Notes under the pieces: generated by a model
Seen by the model: only the letters and a program-made list of their open reading frames with translations
What the model was told of the DNA's origin: nothing
Database searches by the model: none
Assembly: GCA_035555315.1 (NCBI GenBank)
Contig: DATMGU010000046.1
Coordinates: forward strand, 1-64,000
DNA from: DATMGU01 sp035555315
Lineage (GTDB): Bacteria > Pseudomonadota > Alphaproteobacteria > ATCC43930 > CGMCC-115725
Direction: 5' to 3'
DNA length: 64,000 bases
Program-made: the position numbers and the translations under genes
In this document: piece by piece, positions 10,397-19,830 of the stretch
Layout of the letters: each line of letters starts with the position of its first letter
Position numbering within the stretch: the stretch's first letter is position 1

Positions 10397-13096
10397 TTAA
10401 TTCCCGGTACCCGCATTTTTTTGAGGCAGGTCATCAGGAACCGCTTGCTCGTCGCACCAGGCCTGCCACATCTCGCGATAGGCTGCGGCGAGGTTGCGTG
10501 AAAAGCCTTGGCCATCGCAAAGCGGCGATGCCTCCAGCCGCGCGCGCAGCGTGGCGCGCAGGGACGCCAGGCGCCGCGGGTCTTCGGCCAGCGCGGCCGC
10601 GACCGACACATACTCGTCGACCGTGTCCGCGACCAATTCGGGCAGGCCCAGCGTCGACAGAATGCTGTCGCCCGCCCGTGCTACCCAGCGCGGCGCGCGC
10701 AGGCAGACCACCGGCACGCCCATCCACAGGGATTCCATGGTGGTAAGGCCGCCGCCGTACGGTGTCGGGTCCAGCCCGATATCGACGCGGTTATAGGCCG
10801 CCAGCAATTCGGCGCGCGGCGCGTGCCCCTCCAGGATCAGCCGGTCCGCCGCGATGCCGTGGCCGGCGAACTGTGCCAGCAGCGTCTCGCAGGTGAAGCT
10901 GTCTCCCAAATTCTTGGTCTTTAGCAGCAGGCGTGAGCCGGCGACGCGCGCCAGTACCGCCGACCACAGCGCTACCGTCTCCCGGGTGATCTTGGTCCGG
11001 TTGTTGAAGCAGCCGAAGGTGACCCCGACCGCCGACATCACCGGCAGCGTGCCGATCTCGATCGCCGGCTCCGGCGGCGCGAAGCACACATAGCTATCCG
11101 GCAGGCGGCAAACCTTCTCGACGTAGAACGCCTCGTCGCCGGTCGGGACGACGTAGCGGTCGGCCAGGATATAATCCATCGCGGCGAGGCCGGTCGTACC
11201 GACATAGCCGGCCCAGGTGACCTGGATCGGCGCCGGCTTCAGGGCGAACAGCGGCAGCCGGTTGTTCGCCGTATGGCCGGACAGATCGACCAGAATGTCG
11301 ATGCCGTCCTGGTGGATCAGGGTGGCCGCATCGGTATCGCCGAGGCTGGCGATGCTCCGCCAATGATCGGCCGCGGCGCGCAGCCGGTCGGTCAGCGCAT
11401 CGGCGGATTTGCTATTGGCATAGCAGAATACTTCGACGGGTGCCCGGTCGCGGTCGGGCAGCGCGCAGGCCAGGAAATAGCCGACGGGGTGGCTTTGGAA
11501 ATCGGCCGAGACATAGCCGATGCGCAGCCGCCGGGCGGGATCCCGACCGTTTGGAAAACGGGCGCGATCCGGTGGGGCGTCGAATTTGGCACCGAACCGA
11601 CGCGCCGCAGCCAGGATGTCGGTGTTGGACGCGTCGGCGCTGTAATGCAAGTTCATCAGCAGGTTGCTGTGAACCCTGGCCTCCTGCGGGTTGATGTCAA
11701 GGGCCTGTTGGAACCGGGCCAGGGCCTCGTCATGGCGGCCTTGGCCGAGCAGTACCGTGCCGAGATTGCTCAGCGCGTCGATCATATCCGGCGACGCGTC
11801 GACCGCCTGTTCAAAATAGGTGAGGGCCTCCTGGAGCCGCCCCTGACCCTGGCGCACGGTCCCCAAATTATAGAGCGCTCGCGAGAAACCGGCGTCGATC
11901 GCCACCGCCCGCTCATAGTAGTGCGCCGCCTCGTCCAGGCGCCGAAGCCCTTGCAGGACCGTACCGAGATTGTTGATCGCATCGAGATGATGCGGCTCGA
12001 TGTCGATCGTCCTGGCATAGCTGGCGACCGCGTCCTCGGACTTGCCCTGGGATTGCTGCACCCAGGCCAGGTTGAAATGCGCCCGGGCAAAGTCCGGTTG
12101 CAGGGCCAGAACCTGTTGGTAGCGGGCCATCGCCTCGTCGAGGCGGCCCTCGCTTTTAAAGATGGTCGCCAGGTTGTAATGCGCCTCGGCATTTCCGGGC
12201 TGCAGCGTTAGCACATGCTCGTATAGCGCCACCGCCTCGGCAGGCCGTCCCTGGCTTTGGCGGATCGTGCCCAGATTGTAATGCGGCTCGGCGAAGTCGG
12301 GGTTAAGGGCGATCGCCTGGTGGTAGTGCTCGATCGCCTCCTCGCCGCGGCCCTGGCTGTGGCGCACCGTGCCGAGGTTGTAATGTGCCTCCGGATAGGC
12401 GGGATTGAGGGCGAGTGCCGCTTGATAAGATGCCGCCGCTTCCTCGAACCGGCCCTCGTTCTTCAAGATCGTGGCGAGGTTGTTGAGCGGATAGGCGAAA
12501 TCCGGCTTGAGCGTCGCCGCCCTGGCATAATGCTCTTTCGCGTCGGCGGGTCGCCCGGCCGCCTCGAAGGCGCGGCCCAGATCGTTGTGGAACTCGGCCT
12601 GGCCGTCGATCGCGACCGCGCGGCTCAGCAACTCGATCGCCTGATCGGGTCGGCCGGTCTCGTAGGCCAGCAGGCCAAAGCAGTACAGCGTCGGGACATG
12701 CGCCGGGGCGGTCGATAGGATCGTCCGGTAGGTCTCCTCGGCCGCGGCGATCCTGCCGAGTTGATGGTGCGTCCGCCCGCTGACAAAGAGGGGCTCGATT
12801 CCGGCGGGGGCCATCGGAGCGGGCTGGAGGACGAACTGCTCCGCCGCGACGGGAAAGATCGCTTCGGGCAAGCTCGGCTCAGGAAAGATTGCTTCCGGGA
12901 GGGTCGCTTGGGGAAAGATGGATTCCGGTAAGCCCGGTTTCGGGAAAATTGGCTCCGGAAAGATGGGCTCGGGAAGCACCGGATCCTCGGCGGTCGGGGC
13001 GGTGATCATTTGTTCGGCGAAGCGGGCCTCGGCCCGCGCCGTGGGATCGGACGCCAAGCCCTGTCGGGCCGCCATCCGACGTTGCTTCCGGTTCAT
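10397..13096 (-). CDS. TPR protein with O-GlcNAc transferase (SPINDLY-type) catalytic domain
   Basis: 899 residues in three parts. Residues 39-84 are a Pro-rich low-complexity segment. Residues about 100-490 are some 11 tetratricopeptide repeats of the N-P-x-x-A-E-A-H-Y-N-L-G kind. The C-terminal catalytic domain of the GT41 family shows RIGYVSADFQSHPVGYFL, DLSGHTANNRLPLF, TWAGYVGTTGL and DPTPYGGGLTTMESLWMG. Proteins of this build transfer a sugar to protein Ser/Thr or glycosylate flagellin or surface glycans; the acceptor is unknown here. The protein appears cytosolic. Confidence 0.9.
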   Translation of the reverse strand: MNRKQRRMAARQGLASDPTARAEARFAEQMITAPTAEDPVLPEPIFPEPIFPKPGLPESIFPQATLPEAIFPEPSLPEAIFPVAAEQFVLQPAPMAPAGIEPLFVSGRTHHQLGRIAAAEETYRTILSTAPAHVPTLYCFGLLAYETGRPDQAIELLSRAVAIDGQAEFHNDLGRAFEAAGRPADAKEHYARAATLKPDFAYPLNNLATILKNEGRFEEAAASYQAALALNPAYPEAHYNLGTVRHSQGRGEEAIEHYHQAIALNPDFAEPHYNLGTIRQSQGRPAEAVALYEHVLTLQPGNAEAHYNLATIFKSEGRLDEAMARYQQVLALQPDFARAHFNLAWVQQSQGKSEDAVASYARTIDIEPHHLDAINNLGTVLQGLRRLDEAAHYYERAVAIDAGFSRALYNLGTVRQGQGRLQEALTYFEQAVDASPDMIDALSNLGTVLLGQGRHDEALARFQQALDINPQEARVHSNLLMNLHYSADASNTDILAAARRFGAKFDAPPDRARFPNGRDPARRLRIGYVSADFQSHPVGYFLACALPDRDRAPVEVFCYANSKSADALTDRLRAAADHWRSIASLGDTDAATLIHQDGIDILVDLSGHTANNRLPLFALKPAPIQVTWAGYVGTTGLAAMDYILADRYVVPTGDEAFYVEKVCRLPDSYVCFAPPEPAIEIGTLPVMSAVGVTFGCFNNRTKITRETVALWSAVLARVAGSRLLLKTKNLGDSFTCETLLAQFAGHGIAADRLILEGHAPRAELLAAYNRVDIGLDPTPYGGGLTTMESLWMGVPVVCLRAPRWVARAGDSILSTLGLPELVADTVDEYVSVAAALAEDPRRLASLRATLRARLEASPLCDGQGFSRNLAAAYREMWQAWCDEQAVPDDLPQKNAGTGN
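12845..12982 (-). repeat. Degenerate Pro-rich tandem repeat in the TPR glycosyltransferase gene
   Basis: Encodes residues 39-84 of the TPR glycosyltransferase, several copies of a short unit of the form L-P-E-x-I-F-P-x (for example LPEAIFPEP, LPESIFPQA). At DNA level the related unit is visible as repeated gggaaagat-type strings on the plus strand. Copies differ by synonymous and conservative changes. It forms a disordered linker before the TPR array; such tracts often vary in length between strains. Confidence 0.7.
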
Positions 13097-13228
13097 CGGC
13101 CGACGCTCGTTATCATGGTGATCCTTGGTTGCTACCGGCCTGGCTGTGACCAGATAGCTGCAATTTTAGGAAAATTTGCTTGATCGACCGTTAACCTGCC
13201 GCTTGGAGCCCCGCATTTAGTCGTCTCT

Positions 13229-13606
13229 CTACGGCTGATCGACACCCAGCGTGTCGTTGATGAACGTCAACAGCTGCTCGGAATTGTACGGCTTCTTCAG
13301 GATTTTGCCGTGCAGCACGCCGTGATGGGCCGAGGTTGCCCGCATATCGGCGTAGCCGGTGGCATAGACGACGCGAAGCCCGGGCCGACGGCGTTTCGCA
13401 AGGTCGGCGAGGATGAAGCCGTTCATGCCGGGCATGACCACATCGGTGAACATCACGGCGATGTTGGGATTCTCCTCCAGGATGTTCATAGCCTCCAGTG
13501 CCTCGGCCGCTTCCAGCGAGGCGTATCCTCCGCGGGACAGCATCTCGACCGCGGTCTCCCGCACCATCTCATTGTCTTCGACAACGAGGACAGTCGCTGT
13601 TGCCAT
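13229..13606 (-). CDS. Stand-alone response-regulator receiver domain protein
   Basis: A 125-residue CheY-like single domain: acidic cluster VVEDNE, phospho-acceptor Asp55 in MFTDVVMPG, switch Thr/Tyr in YATGYAD, and Lys105 in ILKKPY. The frame is open further upstream, but ATG 13606 is the likely start because GGAGGGG lies about ten bases before it and the fold begins at once. There is no output domain and no adjacent kinase. Two other single-receiver proteins of similar type occur in this window. Confidence 0.88.
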   Translation of the reverse strand: MATATVLVVEDNEMVRETAVEMLSRGGYASLEAAEALEAMNILEENPNIAVMFTDVVMPGMNGFILADLAKRRRPGLRVVYATGYADMRATSAHHGVLHGKILKKPYNSEQLLTFINDTLGVDQP

Positions 13607-13722
13607 GGTATCGATGTCCCCTCCAACGTTCGGACCAGGCATAACGCGCGATCGTCCCGTCAATCTTAGGCGGTCATTGGTTAATTATTTCCGATGACTG
13701 CCCCTCATGAATGCGGTTTTGG

Positions 13723-14238
13723 TCAATACATGACGCCACATCGGCATGGCGCCATCCGGCGGATCGCTCTCCGAAGGGCGGGGCCGGCCGGGCTCAGGCC
13801 GAGTTTCCGGGCGACGCCCAGCGACGCCAGGTTATCGGGGTGGATCTCGGCGATGACCTCGTCGAAGTCGATTGTGCCGAAGGCGTGGCGCAGCACGGCG
13901 GCGGCCGCTTCGGTGGCATAGCCCTGGCCGCGCGCCGCGCGGATCAGGCGCCAGCCGATCTCGATCTCCGGGCCATGGGTATCGACCGGCATCAGCAGGA
14001 TCCAGCCCAGAAACACCCCCGGCTGGCGCGTGGCTTCGATACTCCAATACCCCATGCCGGGCGGATACCAGGCGGCGATGCGGGCGGCGACGAACGCCCT
14101 GTGTCGGTCCGGATCCGCCCAAGGACCCGGGATGAACCGCGCGACGTCGGGATCGGTATCCATGGCGAGACAGGCTTCAAGATCCGCCATCACCCGAGGG
14201 CGCAACGTCAGCCGGGCTGTCCGAAGGCTAGGCAACAT
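13723..14238 (-). CDS. GNAT-family N-acetyltransferase (RimJ/RimL-like)
   Basis: 171 residues starting MLPSLRTARLTLRPRVMADL, the usual first strand of RimJ/RimL-type acetyltransferases. The acetyl-CoA loop is visible as IRAARGQGYATEAAAAVLRHAF (R-x-x-G-x-G/A type). ASLGVARKLGL near the end matches the family motif asxrvleKlGF. It should acetylate an amine, N-terminus or small molecule; no neighbour identifies the substrate. Confidence 0.88.
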   Translation of the reverse strand: MLPSLRTARLTLRPRVMADLEACLAMDTDPDVARFIPGPWADPDRHRAFVAARIAAWYPPGMGYWSIEATRQPGVFLGWILLMPVDTHGPEIEIGWRLIRAARGQGYATEAAAAVLRHAFGTIDFDEVIAEIHPDNLASLGVARKLGLSPAGPALRRAIRRMAPCRCGVMY

Positions 14239-14304
14239 CGGTCGCTGCTTGGTCGCCGGTGGGAAATGCGCTATAGAAATCGCTCGTTCCGTGAGGAGGG
14301 TGTG

Positions 14305-14634
14305 ATGCGTGGTTTGTCATTGAGGCTGGCACTCATGAGTGCGGCGGTTGCGTGCGTGGCGGGCTTTGCCATGACCGGCGCGGCACATGCCTTCACCATC
14401 GATACCCGGACCAACCAATCGTCCAGCGCTGCCGCCTTGCAGGACCCGGATGCGGCCCTGCAAGGCGGCAGCGCCCTGTCGAACCCGAATAAGAGCGGCC
14501 TGCATTTCTTCTTGGGTGGTTCGAACACCAACAACGCGCCGAGTAACGCGGAAAGCCTGTTCCTGCCCAGCAGCAACAGCGCGATGCAGTCGCCCTATAC
14601 CGGATCGGGCCTCACGCCGCTGATGTCTCGCTAA
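14305..14634 (+). CDS. Small exported protein of unknown function
   Basis: 109 residues from an ATG with GAGGAGGG at 14293-14300. Residues 1 to about 29 form a Sec signal peptide ending in GAAHA. The mature part is short, polar and Ser/Asn/Gly-rich (IDTRTNQSSSAAALQDPDAALQGG) without cysteines. A periplasmic or secreted protein is expected; I recognise no family. It stands alone between divergent GNAT and convergent anmK genes. Confidence 0.75.
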   Translation: MRGLSLRLALMSAAVACVAGFAMTGAAHAFTIDTRTNQSSSAAALQDPDAALQGGSALSNPNKSGLHFFLGGSNTNNAPSNAESLFLPSSNSAMQSPYTGSGLTPLMSR

Positions 14635-14639
14635 GGCGT

Positions 14640-15752
14640 TCACGGCGCCGGTTGGTGCAATAGACCGCCCGGCATCGGATACGGTACCCCGGTGGTGCCG
14701 GGCAGGCTGAGCGGCAGGCCTTTCAGCGATCGGACGGCCAGGAAGGCGAAAGCCTGCGCCTCCAACGTGTCGCCGACCCAATTGACCGTTTCGACCGGGC
14801 TGACCTCGACACCATCCAGCGCCTCCGCCAAGGCTGCCATCAGCGCCGTGTTGTGGCGGCCGCCGCCGGTAACCAGCCAGCGCTTCGGAACGACGCCAAG
14901 ATGCGCGCGGGCTTTGGCGACCGATCGGGCGGTGAAAGCCAACAGCGTCGCGGCCCCATCTTCGAGCGACAAGCCATCCATGGCGGCGAGCGGAAAGTCA
15001 TTCCGGTCCAGGGATTTCGGCGGGGCGCGATCGAAATAAAGGTCGGCCAGCAGCCCGACCAGCCGGCTCTCGTCGATCCGTCCCGCTGCCGCGATCCGAC
15101 CGCCGTCGTCATAGGCGGCACCGGTATGCCGGCGCACCCAGTCATCTAGCAGCGCGCTGGCTGGTCCGGTATCGAAGGCCAGCAACCGTTCACCGTCGAT
15201 CAGCGTGACATTCGCGACGCCGCCTAGGTTGAGGATCGCCAGCGGCCCAGCAAGCTGCCGCGCCAAGGCCGCGTGATACACCGGGACCAGCGGCGCGCCC
15301 TGGCCGCCCGCCGCCACATCCGCGTCGCGGAACCGGTTGACCACGGGGATGCCGGCAAGCTTGCTGAGCCACGCGCCATCGCCCAGTTGTCGGGTCAGGC
15401 GTCGCTCGGGCCGGTGCAGCACGGTCTGGCCGTGAAAGCCGATCACATCGACCGCCTCGGCGGCGATGCCCTCGCGGGTCAGCACATCGGTCACCACGGC
15501 GGCGTTGGCGGCTGCCAAGTCCCGCTCCAGCTCGGCGAATTCCCCCGTCTCGGCGAGCGCCGGATCGCGCATCACGGCGAACAGCCGATCGCGCAGAGTG
15601 TCGGCATAGGGCAGCATGGTCGAGGCACCGGTCCGAAACACCTCGACGCCATCGGTCTCCAGCAGCGCGCCATCGACCCCATCGGCCGAGGTGCCGCTCA
15701 TCAGGCCGATCGCCGTGAAGCGCTCCTTCGTCGGGCTCATGGGGAGGCTCAT
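14640..15752 (-). CDS. anmK: Anhydro-N-acetylmuramic acid kinase
   Basis: 370 residues, normal AnmK length. It shows AIGLMSGTSADGVDGALLE at the N-terminus (ATP-binding beta hairpin of the sugar-kinase fold), VIGFHGQTVLHRP, LNLGGVANVTLI, FDTGPASALLDDW and WLVTGGGRHN. AnmK hydrolyses the 1,6-anhydro bond and phosphorylates the product to MurNAc-6-phosphate during peptidoglycan recycling. Its ATG overlaps the stop of the agmatinase-family gene by 4 bp (ATGA), so the two are co-transcribed, though they share no obvious pathway. Confidence 0.93.
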   Translation of the reverse strand: MSLPMSPTKERFTAIGLMSGTSADGVDGALLETDGVEVFRTGASTMLPYADTLRDRLFAVMRDPALAETGEFAELERDLAAANAAVVTDVLTREGIAAEAVDVIGFHGQTVLHRPERRLTRQLGDGAWLSKLAGIPVVNRFRDADVAAGGQGAPLVPVYHAALARQLAGPLAILNLGGVANVTLIDGERLLAFDTGPASALLDDWVRRHTGAAYDDGGRIAAAGRIDESRLVGLLADLYFDRAPPKSLDRNDFPLAAMDGLSLEDGAATLLAFTARSVAKARAHLGVVPKRWLVTGGGRHNTALMAALAEALDGVEVSPVETVNWVGDTLEAQAFAFLAVRSLKGLPLSLPGTTGVPYPMPGGLLHQPAP

Positions 15753-16867
15753 CGGGTTGGGCTGTCCCGCAGCACCATCAGCGAGAAGATCTCGAACAGC
15801 ATCTGGGCGCCATTCTGCGCCGTCACGGTGGTGCTGTCGTATTGCGGGGCGACTTCCACGACATCGCCGCCGATGATGTCGAGGCCGCGCAGCCCACGCA
15901 GGATTTGCTGGGCTTCGCGCGGGGTGAGGCCGCCGACCTCGGGCGTGCCGGTGCCGGGCGCGAAGGCCGGGTCCAGGCTGTCGATGTCGAACGAGATATA
16001 GGTCGGGCCGTCGCCGACCACCCGCCGGGCCGCGGCGATGACGCCTTCGACGCCCAGCCGATCGATCTCCTCGGCATGGATCACGGTCATGCCGCTGTCA
16101 TAGGAGAATTCCCAGAGGAATTCCGCCGAACCGCGGATGCCGATCTGGATCGTCCGCGCCGGGTCCAGCACGCCGTCCAGCACGGCATGCCGGAATGGGC
16201 CGCCATGGTTGAACTTCGATCCCTCATATTCGCCGCCGGTGTCGCAATGGGCGTCGATATGGATGAGCCCGACCGACCGCTCGCGGCCCAGCGCCTTCAG
16301 GATCGGATGGGTGATGGAATGATCGCCGCCGACCGAGAGCGGCCGCACCCCGGCCGCGGCGATGCCGGTATAGAACGCCTCGATATCCTCGATGCAGCTC
16401 TCCAGGCTGAACCGGCTGCGCAACGGCACGTCGCCGATATCCGCCGCCTTCACTTCGGCCATAGGGACGACCTTCAAGGCATGATTGTACGGCCCGATCC
16501 GCTCGACATTCCGCACCGCGCGCGGACCCATCCGGGCGCCGGCGCGGTTGGTGACGCCCAGATCCATCGGCACGCCGATCAGGGCGACGTCCAGGCCGCC
16601 GAAATCCGGCAGGCTCGGCGCGTCAGGCCGGTAGGGCGCGTCCAGCAAGGTCGCGATATCGGCATAGGGCAATTTGCGCCGATCCTGGCCGGCGAAGACG
16701 AGGGCCACCACCTTCTTGAACTCGGCATCGAAAACCTCGCTCCCCTTGCCGGACAGGTATTTCCGTTTGAGCGCTTCGAGCTTGGGATTGTCGGCCACGG
16801 GCGGTTCTCCGATAGACAGCAAGGCGGGGCGATGGAACGACGCGGCGCGTATCGAGCTGTCGCTCAT
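15749..16867 (-). CDS. speB: Agmatinase / ureohydrolase family enzyme
   Basis: 372 residues of the arginase/agmatinase fold. All Mn-binding motifs are present: VGGDHSITHP, HIDAHCDTGGE and SFDIDSLDPAFAPGTGTPEVGG. It should hydrolyse a guanidino compound (agmatine, guanidinobutyrate or guanidinopropionate) to urea and an amine. It is longer than E. coli SpeB (306 residues) because of an approximately 60-residue N-terminal extension, as in many alphaproteobacterial guanidinobutyrase-like members, so substrate identity is uncertain. GAGGGGGA directly precedes the start codon. Confidence 0.85.
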   Translation of the reverse strand: MSDSSIRAASFHRPALLSIGEPPVADNPKLEALKRKYLSGKGSEVFDAEFKKVVALVFAGQDRRKLPYADIATLLDAPYRPDAPSLPDFGGLDVALIGVPMDLGVTNRAGARMGPRAVRNVERIGPYNHALKVVPMAEVKAADIGDVPLRSRFSLESCIEDIEAFYTGIAAAGVRPLSVGGDHSITHPILKALGRERSVGLIHIDAHCDTGGEYEGSKFNHGGPFRHAVLDGVLDPARTIQIGIRGSAEFLWEFSYDSGMTVIHAEEIDRLGVEGVIAAARRVVGDGPTYISFDIDSLDPAFAPGTGTPEVGGLTPREAQQILRGLRGLDIIGGDVVEVAPQYDSTTVTAQNGAQMLFEIFSLMVLRDSPTR

Positions 16868-17097
16868 ATTCCCCCTCGGCGCGTCAACCTTAGGTCAAAA
16901 CGGTGCCAACCGAAAACCGGCGTGTTCCGTTCGCCGATCGGAAGGTCGCCACCGCGATCGAAGCATGGTGTCGCGCCATGCGCATGCCGGCCGGCCAGTT
17001 GCGCGCCCGGCATCGCTCAATAAAGCGCGTTGGCGACGCTTAACCGCAGGTTTCCATATTTAATTTTCGTTAACCTTACCCTGTAATACTCGGCTCC

Positions 17098-17613
17098 ATG
17101 AGTATGCATTCATCGCAGCAACGTAAGATGCCCGAGACGCGCGAAGAGGCTGTTTCCCTGATCGAGGCTTATCTCGAAGTGCCCCGGGTGCTCGAGCGGA
17201 TGCACCGACGCTTCCTGGATATCTTGCAGGGCCAGTTGACACAGATGGGAGTCACGGATCTGACGCCCGTGCAAATGTTCATGCTGCTGGATATCGGCGA
17301 AGACGAGATCAGCCTGCAGGACCTGATCAATCGGGGTCACTATCAACGCTCGAATGCGCTCAACAACACCAAGAAGCTGATCGAGACCGGCCATTTCGAA
17401 CAGTCGCGCTCGGCCAACGACCGTCGCACCGTCCGTCTGAAGCTCACCCCCAAGGCTCTCGTCGTCTGCACTGAAATCCGCCGCCAACAACACGCGCTCG
17501 CCGAGACGTTGAGCAATCATGACGTCAACCCGGCGGAAATGACCGTCACCCGGCAGGCCCTTCGCCGCCTCGAGCGCAGTTGGGACGAATACCTGCGATA
17601 TGGCGGCTTCTAA
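17098..17613 (+). CDS. MarR-family transcriptional regulator
   Basis: 171 residues. The helix-turn-helix region is ISLQDLINRGHYQRSNALNNTKKLIETG, and the wing carries the MarR signature NDRRTVRLKLTPKA. Flanking helices would form the dimer interface. The size and the INRGHYQRSNALNN recognition region resemble LdtR-type MarR proteins of alphaproteobacteria, but this is memory-based. The AT-rich upstream region (about 17040-17097) probably holds its promoter. The regulated genes are unknown. Confidence 0.85.
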   Translation: MSMHSSQQRKMPETREEAVSLIEAYLEVPRVLERMHRRFLDILQGQLTQMGVTDLTPVQMFMLLDIGEDEISLQDLINRGHYQRSNALNNTKKLIETGHFEQSRSANDRRTVRLKLTPKALVVCTEIRRQQHALAETLSNHDVNPAEMTVTRQALRRLERSWDEYLRYGGF

Positions 17614-17793
17614 GATCCCCTTCGACGGCTGCGTGGTGTGTCAGGTCGCCCCCATCCGCGGGATCGCATGGCGTTCCTGGGCCGCCCCCCGTTCTGCGGG
17701 TCGCCATTTTACAGGGCGAATTGGATTAGATCTTCCTCAGTCACCATGTTATGCAGATGGATACAAACTCGTTAACCGAACCGAGGTTTGTTA

Positions 17794-18141
17794 ATGATGA
17801 CCGCTCACGCAGTCTTGGTCGTCGATGATGATGACGATGTTCGAGAATTGGCTGCAGAGGTATTCGACAGCCTTGGCCACGAGGTTTTTCAGGCGCCGAA
17901 CGGTTTCGCGGCCTTAGCTTTGCTGAATGAACATCCGGCCATCAGCGTCCTGTTTACCGATTTGAAGATGCCCGGCATGTCGGGAGAGGATCTCGTTGCC
18001 GAGGCGATGCGTCGTTTCCCCCAGCTGACGGTGCTGCTGACTTCCGCCTATACCAACGCCGCGGCTTTACCGAACCTGCCTTTCTTCAGCAAGCCCTGGC
18101 GGTTGGCCGATCTGCGCCGCAGCCTGCAAGATCTGATTTAG
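17794..18141 (+). CDS. Stand-alone response-regulator receiver domain protein
   Basis: 115 residues: acidic pocket VVDDDDD, phospho-acceptor Asp56 in LFTDLKMPG, and Lys100 in FFSKPW. GAGG lies seven bases before ATG 17794. No output domain is present. The stop is only 9 bp before the PLP-type gene, so both are probably on one transcript and the receiver may control that enzyme. An imperfect palindrome TTAAC-N13-GTTAA overlaps the start region (about 17772-17794). Confidence 0.87.
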   Translation: MMTAHAVLVVDDDDDVRELAAEVFDSLGHEVFQAPNGFAALALLNEHPAISVLFTDLKMPGMSGEDLVAEAMRRFPQLTVLLTSAYTNAAALPNLPFFSKPWRLADLRRSLQDLI

Positions 18142-18150
18142 AACCAGCCC

Positions 18151-19830
18151 GTGGTGGTGCGGCAGAGCGCCCAGGCGATCCCCTCCGACAATCAGAGTTC
18201 GACCGAGCCGTCCGCGTCGGATCCGGTCGCGGCGCTGTTGGCGACGGGCGGCGACGTTCGTTTGCAGATCGACCCGATGACCGGACTCAACCGGTATGGC
18301 TGCAGCCCCTGGCCGCGCCCCTGGGCCGTCACCTTCGCCTCCTCCACCGCTTCGTCGATCTCCGAACGGGGCTACGCGGCGGCGGAAATCGTGCATCGAC
18401 GGCTTGTCCAAGGTGCCGATCCCGCTGCCGAAGCAGCGATGATCCGCCGCCGGATCCTGGCTCATTACGGCATCCTCGATGCGGCCCCCGACATTGCCCC
18501 GGACCATTTTGCTCGGGCCGATTTTACCCTGGCCAATTTTATCCCGGCCGACGATATCGGCGTCATCCTGACCCCGTCCGGCACCGATGCCGCCTTGATC
18601 GTCCTTGCCATCGCGCTGGCGGCTGATCCGTCCCGCACCATCGTCAATGTTCTGATGGCGCCGGAGGAGACGGGCAGCGGCGTGCCGCTGGCGGTGCGCG
18701 GTCGGCATTTCGCCGATACGACGGCACTCGGCCAAGCCGTCGCGAAGGGCGCCCCGATCGACGGCTTCGGCATCTCGACCGAGCTTGCGACCGTGCCGTT
18801 GCGGCATGCCGATGGGTCGGTGCGGCCGGCGGCGGCGATCGACGCGGATACCGAGCGGGCGGTGACCGAGGCTATCGGCCGAGGCTGCCGCGTCGTGCTG
18901 CATATGGTCGATCTGTCGAAAACCGGGCTGCTCGCGCCCAGCATGGCGGTGGTCGAGCGGCTCCGTGCCCGCTATCCCGGCGCACTCGACGTCGCGGTCG
19001 ATGCCTGCCAGGCGAGGCTCGGGGCGGTGGTGGTGCGGGATTATCTCGCGGCTGGTTATGCCGTGTTGCTGACCGGTTCGAAATTCTACACCGGCCCACC
19101 CTTTGCTGGGGCCATTCTGCTGCCGCCAGCGCTGAAGGCGCGTCTCGACGATCCGGCTTGCCTCCCCTCCGGTCTTGGCGACTATGCCGGCCGTTTCGAG
19201 TGGCCCGATCTGCCGGCGGCGACGCGGCTCGCCCCGGGCATGAATCTGGGCCTGTTGCTGCGCTGGAATGCCGCCCTCGCCGAGATGGAGGCCTTCGCGG
19301 CGGTGCCGGACGTCGGGCGATGCGCCATTCTCCAGGTCTTCGGCGAGGCGGTGCGGAGCGGCGTCGAGAGCAATCCCGATCTCCTGCTCGCCGAGGTTCC
19401 GGATCTGGCGCGCGGCGAGGGGTGGGATCGCCTACAGACGATCTTCACGATCCTAGTGCTGGCGCCCAGCCCAGCGCCCCGCCGACCCCTGCCGGTCGAT
19501 CGATTGGCGTTGCTGTACCGCTGGCTCAACATGGATCTCAGTGACGTGCTGCCGGCGGATATGACGGCGCGGGACCGGCGGCTTGCCGCCCTGCGCTGTC
19601 ATATCGGCCAGCCGGTACCGCTCGGCCCCTGCGGCGCCTTGCGCGTTTCCGCCGGTGCCCGGCTGGTCTCGGGTGAACCGTCCCATGCCGGATTGGATAG
19701 GCCGGCGCGGATCGCCCGCGAAATTGGCGACGCGCTGGCGGTGCTCGACAAGCTCTCGCTGTTGCTGCGGCATCTCGATCGCTTGGAAGCGCTCGACCCG
19801 CAGCCGGGAACGGACCGCCCGACCGATTAG
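18151..19830 (+). CDS. Unassigned PLP-dependent enzyme of the class-V aminotransferase fold
   Basis: 559 residues beginning at GTG. Three fold-type-I features appear in the right order: a phosphate-binding loop ILTPSGTDAALIVLAIAL, the cofactor-contacting D284-A-C-Q287 of DVAVDACQARLG, and the presumed Schiff-base lysine K311 in LTGSKFYTGPPFAGA. The Asp-to-Lys spacing of 27 residues matches NifS/IscS-type enzymes, where Asp and Gln lie about 26 and 23 residues before the lysine. The C-terminal ~190 residues are unfamiliar. I cannot name a substrate. Its stop overlaps the convergent DUF2325 gene by a few bases. Confidence 0.7.
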   Translation: MVVRQSAQAIPSDNQSSTEPSASDPVAALLATGGDVRLQIDPMTGLNRYGCSPWPRPWAVTFASSTASSISERGYAAAEIVHRRLVQGADPAAEAAMIRRRILAHYGILDAAPDIAPDHFARADFTLANFIPADDIGVILTPSGTDAALIVLAIALAADPSRTIVNVLMAPEETGSGVPLAVRGRHFADTTALGQAVAKGAPIDGFGISTELATVPLRHADGSVRPAAAIDADTERAVTEAIGRGCRVVLHMVDLSKTGLLAPSMAVVERLRARYPGALDVAVDACQARLGAVVVRDYLAAGYAVLLTGSKFYTGPPFAGAILLPPALKARLDDPACLPSGLGDYAGRFEWPDLPAATRLAPGMNLGLLLRWNAALAEMEAFAAVPDVGRCAILQVFGEAVRSGVESNPDLLLAEVPDLARGEGWDRLQTIFTILVLAPSPAPRRPLPVDRLALLYRWLNMDLSDVLPADMTARDRRLAALRCHIGQPVPLGPCGALRVSAGARLVSGEPSHAGLDRPARIAREIGDALAVLDKLSLLLRHLDRLEALDPQPGTDRPTD

